Shown: positions 9,299 through 21,301 of the stretch, in pieces
Numbering within the stretch: the stretch's first letter is position 1
How the letters are laid out: every line of letters begins with the position of its first letter
Source of the DNA: Acanthamoeba sp. SK_2022b
Lineage: Eukaryota > Discosea > Longamoebia > Acanthamoebidae
Direction of reading: 5' to 3'
Length of the DNA stretch: 59,141 bases
NCBI GenBank assembly: GCA_027943245.1
Contig: JANDJZ010000350.1
Coordinates: 1 to 59,141, forward strand
Made by a program: the position numbers and the translations under genes
The notes under the pieces: model-generated
What the model saw: only the letters and a program-made list of their open reading frames with translations
What the model was told of the DNA's origin: nothing
Databases searched by the model: none

Positions 9299-11785
9299 AT
9301 GAAGGCCGTAGGTCGTATGACGAACCCTCCTTCCACCGCTCAGCCCTCATCATCTTCGTCCTCTTCTTCTTATGCACGCGGCCCGGCTCCACGCAGACAG
9401 CAGCGCAAGCTGGCCGCACTACTCTCCCAAGCCCCTAACGAACAAGTTGCAAAGGATGATGACGAAGACTTGAGAGACTGGAGTCCCCATATCTTGAGGT
9501 CTTTGTCGGTGAACCATCGCAGTGGCTGGACGGCGACCCCACTGCCTCCTCTCGTGAAGAAGGAGCCGCCGGAAGAAGACATGCTCTCCCCCTCCGCTCC
9601 TTCCACAGCTTCGCCATTGTCCTCTCCCACGCTCCCCTCGTCTCCCTTCGACGACTCTACGCGCCTCTCCTCCTCCTCGCAGTGCTTCAACGTATCGACG
9701 GCTTCGGCCAACACTGCTGGATCCTCCGCGCGCCTCTTGGCCAAGAGCTGCGCCCAGTGCGGGCGTCGCCACAGCCCATGCTGGCGCCGCGGGCCCAATC
9801 GGACCACGTACGCATCACGCCTCTCTCTCGCTCTCTGACCGCGGATCGATCGTTAGCCGTCGGCAAGATTTTTCATTTGGCGCCCGCTCTTTTGGCTGTA
9901 GGCCGTTTCCCGCCACTAACTTGAAGGTGGTGCCCGGCTGGCGCGTGCCTCCCAAATGCAGGCTGTGCAACTCTTGCGGGCTCAAGCATGCGCGAAGGAT
10001 GTGCGTCTCTCTTCAACGCCACGTTTATGGTTGATCGTGGCGCAGTCCTTATCTCTCCCCGTCATCTCCATGCGCGCGCACAGGCGCAGGGAGAAAGACG
10101 AGGATGACGTCGGGGACTCGCGGGCTCAGCCGGCGGCCAGAGTGCCGGGCGAGCGCGTCACACCGGAGCACCAGCAGCCTTCGCCTCCCAGCAATCCACC
10201 AGTCACACCTACTTCGCCTCGCGCCTTGCCCTCGCTCGCTCACGCGCCCGCTTTTCCGTTGACCTCGCTCTTCCCGCCTATTCCATCGCCGTTGCCATCT
10301 CCAATCTCTTTCTCGGCTCCTCATCTCTCCTCGTCTTCATCGCCATCATCACACGCTTCTTCTTCTACTTCGTCGTCATCATCATCACCGGCGCCTTCTT
10401 GGCCGCTGCCAGTCCGCCTGGTGAGCTCGGCTGCGGGGCTGCCCTCCCTCTTTCCCTCCCCCGCCGGCGCATCTCTCAGGCAAGTGGCCCGCCAGCCGGT
10501 CTCGAACGTCGCCTCCTCTCCCTCTTCCAATGGATGCCATTCTTCTCCGTCACCGCCGATGACCACCTCCACCTCCACTACTTCCACCACCTCCTCGACC
10601 ACCACCGCGTCGCCTCATGTACAGCCATTCTCGCCGGCCACCCTGCTACCCGCAGGCCTCTACGCGGCTCTCGCCTCGCTCGCCTCGTCGTCACCGGCCG
10701 CGGGCTTTCCCCCACCGCCGCCCCTGCCGGCGTCGACCGTGCCCCCCATGCCGCTGACCGATTGCCTCGCTCTGGCCTTTGCGCAGAACCCGGCGGCCTA
10801 CTTGTCGGTTCTCGCCTCGTCCCTGCCGAGCCTCCACTACTCCTTGCCCCCATCGCCGGGCGTGCCGCAGGCGTCGCCATCCCGCTCCCCGTCGCCGTCC
10901 GAGACCAATCCGCTCGCCCTCCAGCTGCCCCACCACCAGCAGCTGGCCAATCAACGGCTGGCGCCGCCGCCACAGCAGCAGCAGCCGCAGTCGGGCGCTG
11001 TGCCTTTGTTCACGCTGCCGCCGCTGTCGTCGCTGTGCGACATCATCCAATCGTCGCCGTTGCCACCGCAGTCGATGATGCCCTACAATTCGTTGCCTTC
11101 ATTGTTGTCATCATCTTCTACATCGTCTTCACCTTCCGCCTATTCTTCTTCTTCATCGTCGTCGTCGTCATCACCGTCTTCATCACCATTGTTGGCCATG
11201 GCGACAAACGAACGCCAGAGCCTGCCCCGCCAGCTGTCCTCCCTGCAGGCCGCCATCCACGCTTTCCCTCCCGGCCCCTCCATCGCCACCCAGGCTCGTC
11301 ACTACCAACAGCAGCAACAGCGCGGCGGCCAGACCCCACTGCTGTCGGCGCCCACGCCGTCGCCGAGCCCGTTGTTGGCGTCGGTGTCGCCAAGGGTAAC
11401 GACCGGCGTGGCGGGAGGGCTGCCGGCCGAGGCTGGTGGGCTCCGGAACCGCGGGAAGCGGAAGATGAAGACCTACCAGTGCCGCGCCTGCCAGCTGCCG
11501 AAGAAGGGCCACATCTGCCCCTCGTCCACGACGGAGCCGGCGCCGCCGCCGCCCGACAATGACGCCGGGAGCTCGGGCGCCTCGCCGACGCCGCCTCGGT
11601 CGGGGGAAGCGGCGCCCGCCTTGGGTGCGGAGCACGGGCAGCAGCAGCGGGTAAAGAGGAGCAGGAACAGGACGGCGCCGCCGGCCACGCCCGCCAGCCT
11701 GGCGACCTCGTCACCGCCGCCCGCAGTCAGATTCGTGTCGCGTGCCTTTAGCTGGTCGGCCGGACTGGACGGTGACCGCGCATAG
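9299..11785 (+). CDS. GATA-type zinc finger transcription factor
   Basis: Three exons (9299-9807, 9962-10000, 10084-11785) encode 749 aa. Splicing at 9807/9962 creates a textbook GATA finger at about residues 151-176: CAQC, then HSPCWRRGPNRTTL, then CNSCGLKHARR, i.e. C-X2-C-X17-C-X2-C. A second in-frame acceptor at 9901 would insert 20 residues inside the finger loop. The long third exon is Ser/Pro/Gln-rich, typical of activation regions, and near residue 650 holds CRACQLPKKGHIC (C-X2-C-X6-H-X-C), a small zinc-knuckle-like motif. Expected role: sequence-specific DNA binding at GATA sites in the nucleus. Start chosen at the ATG opening MKAVGRMTNP; the frame is open further upstream, so the N-terminus is uncertain. 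Confidence 0.88.
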
Positions 11786-12221
11786 GGGAGCATAATTGTT
11801 GTGTGTGCAGATAACATGTTGACCAGATGCTTTCACAGATACACCTTTTAGTATCATAAAAATATCTTTTTATGGATTACTGTACAAATTTCCAAAAAGG
11901 TAAATCAGAAACAAATAAGGATTCTGCATCCAAAAGGTCAATCAGAACTAGAAACTTATTTTAAATAAGTCAAATTCATCAACCAAGTAATATTTAGTTT
12001 CCAAAATAGGAATAAACAAAGCTTACTCTATCGCGTTGTGAACCATTTCCTTGGCTCTACAACCCAGAAAAAACAAAAAAATCAAAGAGGAAAAGCTTGG
12101 GCTCTTCGTCTCCTTTTTCCTGTGAGTTCTTCGATAGGTCCGCGATTATTAAAAGAAGAACTAGTTTAATACGAACAAGGGCAAGACCCTACTCAACGCC
12201 ATCCTCACCGGAGGAAGAAAC
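11786..12221. other. AT-rich intergenic spacer
   Basis: 436 bp of much lower GC than its flanks between two same-strand genes. It must contain the 3' end of the GATA gene and the promoter of the RhoGEF gene. No RNA gene or conserved ORF is visible. Confidence 0.6.
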
Positions 12222-15200
12222 ATGTTTAATTTTCAAAATGGAAATGCGAAACAACTGAAGAAGAGGGAGCGGGTCGTGCGCGAGATCTGGGAAACTGAAG
12301 AGGGCTACGTCCACGATCTCGAAGTAGTACAAAAGGCAAGATTACCCCCCCACGGCCGACTTTTGTTTCCCTTCCTTAAAATACGATTTATTTATTACAA
12401 TAAAGTGTGCTCTCACACCCAAGGGCCCACAGCAACTAACTCAACGCAGATTTTCATCAGTCCACTGAGAGAGGCCTCCATTCTGTCGCGCACCGAAATC
12501 CCTCAGATCTTTGGCAATCTCGAGGTTCGCTTGCCGCCCCACGGCTTCTTCTTTTGCTGGTCCTTTGAAGTCACCTCCGCCAATAATTCTCATTTTAATT
12601 AAATAATAATTATTACACTATCCTCAAGCATTTTCTTGTGCTCGGCAACTGGGTGAGAGTTTTTACGTGAGCGTGGTCGTGATGGTGGTGGCATCAGGTG
12701 CTGTACCAGTACAATGCACAATTCCTGAGCTCCCTCAACGATCGCCTTTCAGACAGGTGCGTGTCTCCCCTCCTCCTCCTCCTCCTCCTCTCTCTCCTTG
12801 TGTCGTTGTATGTGGAGACCCTTACACCATGTCCTGCCGCGTCTGTCAACCACCAGCCACAACTATGAGGACATCAATGACCTTTCGTTGGCCAATATCG
12901 GCGACCTCTTCATCCAAGTGGTACCATACCTCTTTCTCCACCTTGTTCTCCACAAGACCGATCGATCGGTCAACATGTGCAGACAGCCCGTGCACACATG
13001 GCCTTGTTGTAGTAGTCGCGCTGATGGTGTGGCTTTCTTCTTCTCGTGCAATCCCGTGGGAGCAGGCGACGCCCAACTTCAGCTCGATGTATAAAACCTA
13101 CTGCAAGAACTACCGAGCCTGCCTCGACGCCCTCCGCTATTTCAAAGAACGCATCCCCGAGTTCGATCCCTTCGTTCGGGTACGCTCCCATCTCATAGCA
13201 ATTTTTCTTTTTTCTTTTTTTTTACAAAAAAATAATATCATTTTAATATTGTATTCACATGTTTTGATTAATTTTTTGTTTTAAATAAAACGAATGGGCT
13301 TGTGCTACGTGGTATTGCAGAAATGTGAGCTGGCCGAGGAATGCAAGGCACTCGACCTGGGCTCGTTCCTCATCAAGCCAGTCCAGCGAATATGCAAATA
13401 CCCACTCCTCCTTCGAGTGCGTCTGCCATCCCCCCCCCCCCCCGCCGAGTAGAACTCGCCCATCCCGCCCACGCTCGCTCACCGCTGCGCCGGCTTGGTC
13501 GTGACGGCCCACAGGAATTGCTCAAGTGCACGAGCGAGAACCACTCCGACCACGAGGACCTGGTCAAGGCCATCTCCATCTTCGAAGAACTCACCGCGCA
13601 CATCGACAACGCCAAGGAGGTACCGACGCCTGTGCCCCTCTCCCCCCTCCCCTCTCGAACGCTCGTCCAACCAAACCAACCAACGCTCTGGCGCAGGACA
13701 CCGAGAACTTCCCCGATCTCGAGCGTGTACAAGAAAAGCTGGATGGCTTCCAGGCACGTCATTGTGGTCACCGTGGTGGCGGTGGCGGTGGTGGTGGTGG
13801 TGGTGGTGCATGGCTGACGTTGTTGGCCTGGGGTGCAGGTGCTGACGCCAGGGCGCATGTTCATAAAGGAGGGCTACCTCATGAAGCTCAGCCCGCGCAA
13901 GGCGGACTACTATCAGGAGCGGTATCTGTTCCTCTTCAACGACGTCCTCGTCTACGCTCGGCCCAAGAAGAACCTCAAATTCCAGAGGGGTAAGTGCGCG
14001 CGCGCCTCGACGCGTGATATACATAGAGCAATCGACGATCACGCCGCCGCCGCCGCCAGCAACTCACACATCGGCCACGCGCTTTGGTGCTGCGCAGGCA
14101 AACGATTCGAGTATCGAGGAGCGATCCCGCTATCGATTTGCCTCGTGCGCGATCTCGAAGGCAGCCAAGTCGAAGAGGGTACGCACGTCTCGGCCAACCG
14201 GCATGCTCTCTCTCTCTCTCTCTCTCTCTCGAGCTTTCCCCTCACACGCGCGCGGCTCGCGCATGGCCGGTGCAGAAGCGGCGGGGGTGAGGCAGAGCAG
14301 GCTCCACGGCAAGAAGAAGAGCCTCAGCAAGCGGGACGTCAACGAAATGTTTGGCAGCGACGCTTCCGCCATCAAACGCAAGTACGCACGTATTATAATT
14401 ATTGTTTCTGAATTCAATGAACGTCACCATGGTTAAATGAGCAATTATGCGATTAATCAGAAATACTGACTCGCTCCCGTTGCGCGTAGGGGGGTCAACA
14501 GCGGTCGAATGGAGCCCTCCAGCCTGGACTCGCCACCCAGCGTCACGCGAAGGTGCGCTGCAGCCCGCTTGTGTCTATTCTTTCGGGATCGGTGCTGGAG
14601 TGTGTTGTGTTGTGTTGTGTTGTGTTGTGTTGTGTTGTGTTGTGTTGTGTTGTGTTGTGTTGTGTTGTGTGGATATATATTTATCTTTTTTGTCAAATGT
14701 AAAACGTGCAGACGACACGCGTTCTCGATCGTCCGAATGGACACCAAGAAGACCTACGTCATGCATGCCAAATCGGCAGACGACAAACACATGTGGCTGT
14801 CCGCCATCGAACAGGTGCCGTAGCCCTGTCGTATATGATTATTATTATCTTTTATATTTATCGTTTATGCGCAGGTGATCAACGAGCTGCTGGAGAAGAA
14901 GTTCGTGGGCGAGAAGCCCATGACGGGCACGGCCTCGGCGCTCACGGTGAGCATGAGCGCGGTGCTGCTGGACCAGCCCACCGAGATGATCAAGCGAGAG
15001 GTGACCTTCTCCGGCTCCCTCCCCGTGACCTCGGCGCTCACCGCCGCCCTCGCCTCGCCCGCGCACCCCGACGACCCGGCCTCTCCCGCCCCGCACCACG
15101 CTCCCACGCCTTGCAGCAACGAAGGCACGCACATTCCAACCATTCATTTCATTCTGACATTTCGCTCTGCTAAGCGCGCAACCCCCCCCCCCCAACCAAC

Positions 15201-16240
15201 CACAGGAACCGCGCCGATCTCGCCTCCGCCGTCCCAATCGGGAGCGGCCTCGCCCACGCCGGTCTTCTCGCCGTCGACGTCGTCGACGACCACGCCGGTC
15301 TTTGGCACGCCGTCGACGTCGACGTCGACAAACCCGCTGTCGCTCTCGGGCAATGTGAACCCGACGATGGCGTCGCAGGTGAGCAAGGGCGAGATCATGG
15401 AGGGCCTGCGTCGACAGAATAACCGGCTCAAGATCGTCAACGAGGAGCTCGAGGGCAAGCTGCTGCTCGCCGAGTACGAGCTCAAGCGGGAGCGCGACGA
15501 GCGCGAGCGCGAGCGGGAGGCCGCGCGGGAGGAGGTCGCCGAGCTGCGCCGAGAGAGGCGCGAGCTCGAAGCGCTGATCGACTTTCTGGTCCAGGTCACC
15601 GGCAAGACGCGGGACGAGCTCAACGAGATCCGCCAATGGGCGCTCGAGGAGGTGGAGTCCTCCGGAGACGAAGGCGAACAGAACGGCGATGCCGGACGAG
15701 GCCAAGAGAGCGAAGCGGTGAACGAAAAGAACGAAAACGACGCCGGCGTCGAAGCCGAAATTTCCGTAGAAAGCGAAACCAAACAAGAGAGCGAAGCGAG
15801 GGAGGAGGCGACGGGGCCTGCCGAGACAGTAGCCGCGGCCGAGACGGACGGAGAGCCCGCCTGCAGCGACAGCGAGGTCGACAGCGACAGCGAAAGCGAA
15901 AGCGACTCGGCCAGGTACGACACCATTGCCGAGGAGGAGGTGTCCCGCCTGCCGACGACAGGCGTGGAGAGCCCTGCCGTACGGGAGATCGCCGAGAGGC
16001 GCGAGGAGTGCCACCTGGAGAGGGTCGCCACCGCCGAACCGCAGGCAGTCGCCGGCCCGCACGCTCCGCAGCAGCAGCAGCAACAAGAACAGCAACAAGA
16101 ACAGCAGAGGAGAGCACGGGAAGAGGAGGAGCGCAAGACGTCTCTCGGCCGCATGTGGGAGGAGCAGGCCCGCCGCACCCAAATGGAGAGGGAGCTCAAG
16201 AACAAGGAGTGGTCCGACAAGAAGCTGGGTACACGCCATT

Positions 16241-16274
<34 letters not shown>

Positions 16275-18122
16275 GCAGCAGCAGCAGCAGCAGCAGCAGC
16301 AAGGCTGATGGTTAAGGTGTCGGTTTTGCGCGCGTGGACAGACCTGATCAAGATACGGCATCCGTCGGTGCGTATCGCTGTGCCGCTGGAGGAGATCAAG
16401 AAGCGGTTCGCGCAGGAGGAGCTGGAGAAGGAGATCGAGAAGTACCTCCCGCGACACCTCCTCCAGCCCGGCAAGCCCCCGTCGGCGACGTCGCCCCAGT
16501 CGCCTTCGCCGACGCCGACCGCCGCGGTGACGCCCGCTGGCCATGCCAGCGTCAGCGGCGCGACAGGCGACAGCAAACAGAAGAGGCCGGTGGAGCCGAC
16601 GACCACGACCACGACCACCACCACGGCGACGGCGACTACTGTGCCGGCTACGGAGGAGCCGGGAGGCAGCGTGGCGGCCAGGAGCGAGAAGGGCAACATG
16701 ATCGGTTACGTGTCCAAGCTGAAGAAGAGCAACGAGCGGCCGAGCACGTTCGGTTTCAACGCCATCCCCGTGGCCACCGCCGCCGCCGCCGCCGGCACGG
16801 ACGACGCGGTCGGCGCGGCCCTCAAGGGCTCGAACTCGTTCCAACTGGGCAGCTACCGGCGAGAGAGAGACAACGCCGCGGGCAACGAAAGCGAAGTCGA
16901 CAATAATAACACGGCGGAGGTCGTGGTGGGTGACGTCCGCAGCCCTCTCGCGGTGGAGGCGCCGGGGCCGAGCCACGGCATCGCGGGGGCCCGCCAGCTG
17001 GACTTCATTCGCGAGGAGTTTGGCGGCGGCGCTCGTCGGGCCGACGACGACGAGCACGGCGTGGTGAGCGACGACGACGGCTGGACCGTGGAGACCGACG
17101 AGGCCGAGCTGCAGCGGCTGGAGCTGCGGTTCAGGGTGCAGGCCGACCGCGAGGCCCACGAGGCGGGCAAGCCCAAGTATGCCCGCAAGGTGGGGGTCCT
17201 CTACAAGAAGGAGCGCAACGGCGACAAGTGGTTCGGCTGCAAGTTCGTGCTCGGCAAGTACTCCCTCAAGTACTTCAAGATTCGAGCCGACTGGGTAACC
17301 CCCTCCCCCCCCGCACACACGCACGCATACGCGCGCGCGTGTGATGCAGAGAGGAGCCACTGACAGCCGGTGGCGTGCAGGAGACGGCGGAGGCGTTGGG
17401 CGAGATTTCGCTCATTCGGGCGCGCGTGGACTGCTGCCCGCACGGGAAGGACAAGGGCTTCTGCTTCCTCGTGCAGTCCCCCGTGGAGACGGTCTTCCTC
17501 GCCGCCGACAAGGAGGACGTACCGTGCTCCCACTTCTATGGGCAACTTTTTATTTTTTTAATTTGTTTGTTTAATTATTATTCATAATAAATGTTTTATT
17601 TTGATTGATTTTTTAAATTAAAAATTAATCAACGCCTATTTTTTTAAAAAATTGATTTTTCTCCTGTGTGGCAGGCTCTGCGGGATTGGCTGGCGGCGAT
17701 CGTGGGCTGCATTCGTGACTTGCCGCTCGCCCTGCGGTGGTCCTTCCGCCGCGACGACTCCCTGGTCAAGGCCCAGAGCGAGGTACGCCCACACGCGCCC
17801 GATCTCTGCTCCGCGTGGCGGCGCTTCTGATGACGATGGCGACGACGACAAACGGTGGCGGCGACCAACACAGATGATGCTGAAGGAGCGGATGGAGAAG
17901 AGGGAGTGGCTGATGAGCGAACGCCAACGGACCGGGTCCATACCGACGCCGCCCGCCAATACCGCCGTCGCATCGGCGACCGCCAGCAGCGAGCACGCCG
18001 AGCGGTCGCCCGCGGACCGGAAGGAGGGCTACGCCTACGTGGGCTCGCCCAACGCCACCGGCGGCAAGCTGCTCTACTGCGTGTGCCACAACGGGACGCT
18101 GTTCGCCTACAGCAGCTCCAAG

Positions 18123-18171
<49 letters not shown>

Positions 18172-18476
18172 GCACACACACACACATGACGTGTGCGACT
18201 CTGCTCTGCAGTGTGAGCGTGGTTGGTGACAGTTGGGTTGGGGTCGGGCAGGCGCTGACGACGCCCGTGGCCGAGTACGGGCTGGCGGGGAGGAGGCTGC
18301 GGGCCAGGGCCAGCGCCAAGGACTACGCGTTCACCCTCGCGGTGCGTGGCCCAGAGACCGAGGAGGAGGAGGAGGTGACGCTGCGTTTCCTCAACGAAGC
18401 CGAGCTGCGCGAGTGGCACCGTTTTGTGAGCTCCGTCGTCACGGCGCCGGCCCAGTCCACCACGACAGAACCATGA
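12222..18476 (+). CDS. RhoGEF with DH-PH, coiled coil and two additional PH domains
   Basis: Nineteen exons: 12222-12335, 12450-12524, 12698-12756, 12857-12920, 13066-13179, 13321-13416, 13515-13619, 13697-13753, 13839-13989, 14098-14178, 14276-14381, 14490-14552, 14712-14814, 14875-16228, 16342-17294, 17381-17518, 17675-17782, 17874-18122, 18252-18476 (about 1,404 aa). The Dbl-homology domain (about 12-225) shows ETEEGYVHDLEVVQK, the block around FNFSSMYKTYCKNY-like TPNFSSMYKTYCKNY, and LIKPVQRICKYPLLL. A PH domain follows, split by a basic insertion (about 228-400). Then come a Ser/Thr/Pro linker, a Glu/Arg-rich coiled coil (about 571-640), a poly-Gln region and two more PH domains (about 1123-1245 and 1290-1395). 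By family it loads GTP onto Rho/Rac GTPases at membranes and controls actin. Introns at 12336 and 13754 use GC donors; an 81-nt segment at 15125-15205 may be a further intron. Confidence 0.9.
14601..14670. repeat. (TGTGT)n pentanucleotide repeat in RhoGEF intron
   Basis: Fourteen perfect copies of a 5-bp unit, wholly within the intron between exons ending 14552 and starting 14712. Confidence 0.95.
18125..18186. repeat. (CA)n microsatellite in RhoGEF intron
   Basis: About 60 bp of CA repeats with one CG interruption immediately follow the donor at 18123. Confidence 0.95.
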
Positions 18477-18533
18477 TGAGGCGGAGGTGGGCTCATCCGT
18501 GTGCTCCTTTGTGGAGGCAGTGTACCAAAGTAC

Positions 18534-18539
18534 AATAAA
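18534..18539 (+). promoter_or_regulatory. Putative polyadenylation signal AATAAA
   Basis: Canonical hexamer 58 nt after the RhoGEF stop codon, in a plus-strand 3' untranslated position and followed by A-rich sequence. Confidence 0.5.
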
Positions 18540-18647
18540 CGAATAAGAAATCAGAAACAAAAAGAAAAGAAATCAAAAAAAAAATAATCTTTGTTGGCGC
18601 CAAAAAAGATTTAGAAAACAAAAACTTACCCACATCCTTGCACTTTG

Positions 18648-20106
18648 ATGAACGCAGAAGGGCCACAGGTGGCGGCTCCAGCCGCAGGGACGAGGTCCGG
18701 TTCCTCTGCTTGTCCCCACTGCCACAAGCGTCTCCTGCATCGTCATCACTCCCTCGAAAATCACTTGCGAATCGCTCATCCAAACACCATCAGCTCCCCA
18801 CCACCATCCACAACAACTTCCTCTGCACCCCCGTCTCCGCCAAAGGCTCCAGTAATGACCACAGCACCAACATCCTCCTCCTCCTCTTCCTCCTCCTCCT
18901 CGAAGACGCAGGTGCACAAGAGGAAGGGAAGCTCTTCTTCATCCGCCCAGCCTCGCGTGGTCATTGACGTGATTGACGAGGAAGAGGAGGAGAAATCAAG
19001 AACAACGGAAGAGGAAGATCTCATCAGGCGACCTGCAAAGCGAGCACGGGTGGTGTCGCCATCCACATCTGCTACTTCGGGCAGAGGCAAAGGGAAGGGG
19101 GGTATCAACATCACCATCCGCACAACCGTTACCGCCCTGCCCAAGATTACAAGTGCCGTATCGCCTGCTGCTTCGACATCGTCTGAGGCCGCAACGCAAG
19201 TTCCTGTGGTCTCACCTCAGCCGACAGTCCCCCTTCATCGGACCTCGATGCGAGTTGCTGCTCGTCGGGGTACTTTTTCCTCTAATTGTTTTGTTTATTT
19301 TTTTGATTTCATTAATCGTCGTGTAGCGGCAGCTGATCAGGCGGCGAGCGCGACTACTACCACGACTACCAGCACGACAGCCGCCCCTTCAACCACCACC
19401 TCCACCACCTCCACCACTTCGAGTTGCCCCGCGCCTGATCTCTCCTCCTCCTCGGCGGCGTGCCCCATCTGCAGCAGACAGCTGGACACCCAGGACTCGC
19501 TGCGCATCAACCAGCACATAGACGAGTGCCTCACCCGCTCCATGCTCCTGCAGGAGAGGGAGGCCCACAACACCGCCAGCGCCGTAGCGGCAGCGACAGC
19601 CACTACGCCTGCCCTTTCCTTTCCCCTGTCCCCGGCCCCGCCGGCTCCGATCTTGCCTACGAGCGCTCCCTCTCCTGCTGCAGCTGTTGTCGCCTTGCCT
19701 TCGTTCGGCCCCGCCCCAGTCGCCGCCGGTCGCCATGGCGGTCGTCAGGCCACCATCACCGCTACGCGGTCCCAGCCGGGCCTGCGGACCTGTCCGTGTC
19801 CCTATGGCTGCGGCCGTGTGCTGGCCTTTGACAGGCTGGGCAAGCACGCCAGGCATGCCCACCACCACCACCACCACCACCACCACCACCACCACCACCA
19901 CCACCACCACCACCACCACCACCACCACAACCACCACCACCACCACCACCGGACCACGAGGCCCTCTTTGGCTCGACCTTGTCTCACACGCACTCGGCAT
20001 GCAGGAAGCGCCACGCCGGAGATCGGCAGGAGCTCGGCTGCCCGATCTGCGCTTCCACAACGGTTCGTTCGCATGCGATAGGCGTCTGCGCGATGGATAA
20101 GGCTGA

Positions 20107-20164
<58 letters not shown>

Positions 20165-20691
20165 ATACGTTGTCGTGCTGTCGGGGGGGGGGTGCGTGCG
20201 TTGCCTCGCCTTCTAGGGCCTTACGGGTGCCGTGGAGGGAGGGCTGTTGGAGCACCTCAACGCCAACCACGACCTGCGATACGCGACCACTCAGCGCCTA
20301 CGAAGCCGGAAAGCGCGCAGAGAGCCATCGCCGGCTGCAGCGGCGGCGCCGACCGTGGGCAGGCTGCCCTCTGTCGCCACAACAGCGAATCACGATCCGC
20401 TCTCTGCGGCCACCGCCGTAGGCCGAGCCAATCTCTTGCCGCTCTCCTCCTTGCTGGCCTCCGCCTCCCCCACCACAGTACTGGCGGACCCGTTTGTTTT
20501 CTGTGTTCCGTTGTTGTCGCCCTCCCTGACGCCTCCCCTCCCCCCGGCAGACGAGCGCCGAATACGCGAGCACGCGAGTGCTCTCGACTGAGCTGCCCGA
20601 GGACAAGGCCGAGTGTCTCATCTGCTTCGAGAACTTGGTCGTCGGTATAAAAGCCTTTCCCTCGCGCCTCGTCATTGCAAGAACCTATTCA

Positions 20692-20748
<57 letters not shown>

Positions 20749-20954
20749 GTATTAACAGGAACCAAGGTGTCCTACTTGCCGTGCTTGTGCATCTTCCACG
20801 AGTGCTGCATCCAGTACGCGTCAACCGGTTTTTATTATTCTAGTAATCATTTTCGAAAATGGCGGCACGGTAACCTTTTGATCATCAAACGCCCGGCAGG
20901 GCCTGGTGGGCGAAGCACAAGCGGCTGGAGTGTCCAACGCATCTGCTGGACTGA
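18648..20954 (+). CDS. Zinc-finger protein with C-terminal ZNRF-type RING (probable E3 ligase)
   Basis: Seven exons: 18648-19269, 19327-19852, 20005-20062, 20217-20477, 20551-20644, 20759-20813, 20900-20954 (556 aa). Zinc-binding candidates in order: CPHCHKRLLHRHHSLENHL (about residue 22), CPICSRQLDTQDSLRINQHI (about 252), CPCPYGCGRVLAFDRLGKHA (about 361), a CPIC pair with a later HLNANH, and a RING at about 510-553. The RING reads CLICFENL, LPCLCIFHECCI and ends ECPTH, with His in place of the last Cys, the pattern I associate with ZNRF1/2. By family this is an E3 ubiquitin ligase that recruits an E2. The linkers are Ser/Thr-rich with an acidic patch and a basic, nuclear-signal-like PAKRAR. 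Intron 2 starts with GC at 19853 and contains a long CAC repeat that is not coding. Confidence 0.82.
19858..19949. repeat. (CAC)n microsatellite in intron
   Basis: About 30 CAC triplets. They lie inside the GC-AG intron 19853-20004, so the long poly-His frame they create is an artefact of the intron being open. Confidence 0.85.
20109..20161. repeat. (CA)n microsatellite in intron
   Basis: About 26 CA dinucleotides inside the third intron of the RING gene. Confidence 0.95.
20693..20748. repeat. (TTG)n microsatellite in intron
   Basis: About 18 TTG triplets inside the intron that splits the RING finger (donor 20645, acceptor ending 20758). Confidence 0.95.
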
Positions 20955-21301
20955 CGATCGGGGAGGAGGCTTGGCTGTTGGATGAACAACCTTTCCATAT
21001 ACACCAGAAGCACTACACATCAAGCTGCTAAACTGGAATGCTCAATCGTTTTTAAGCTCACGCCAACAAACTGTGGTGATGAAAATTGGACAAAGATGGC
21101 TGCGGGGAGCTTGCCCGCCATGGACCGTCGCCCGCCACGGACCGTCGCCCGCCACGGACCGCCACCCGCCACGGACCACACCGCACGGCTACCTTTTATG
21201 GGTTGTGTGCTCACATTGCGTAAGGGCCCTTTTTTTTGTGGGGTTCGGGCGCATGGCTCTGTTTTTCACACACTCAACCTTGCGGTGAGACGAAGGAGAA
21301 T
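20955..21301. promoter_or_regulatory. Upstream region of the giant surface-protein gene
   Basis: 347 bp between the RING gene stop and the start of the giant gene. It must contain the promoter of the latter. Its one visible structure is a 17-bp tandem repeat at 21119-21181. I see no convincing TATA box. Confidence 0.45.
21119..21181. repeat. 17-bp tandem repeat, about 3.5 copies
   Basis: Unit ACGGACCGTCGCCCGCC repeats with few changes (first copy starts ATGG, third has GCCACC in place of GTCGCC). It ends 120 bp before the start codon of the giant gene. Confidence 0.85.

Noticed and set aside
9902..9961. Treating the 60-bp segment in the GATA gene as constitutive exon
   Set aside because: Including it stretches the finger loop from 17 to 37 residues, whereas skipping it yields the exact GATA spacing; kept only as a possible alternative.
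19389..20270. Minus-strand ORF of 293 codons with Val and Cys-Val runs
   Set aside because: The runs come from CAC and CA microsatellites in introns of the plus-strand RING gene.
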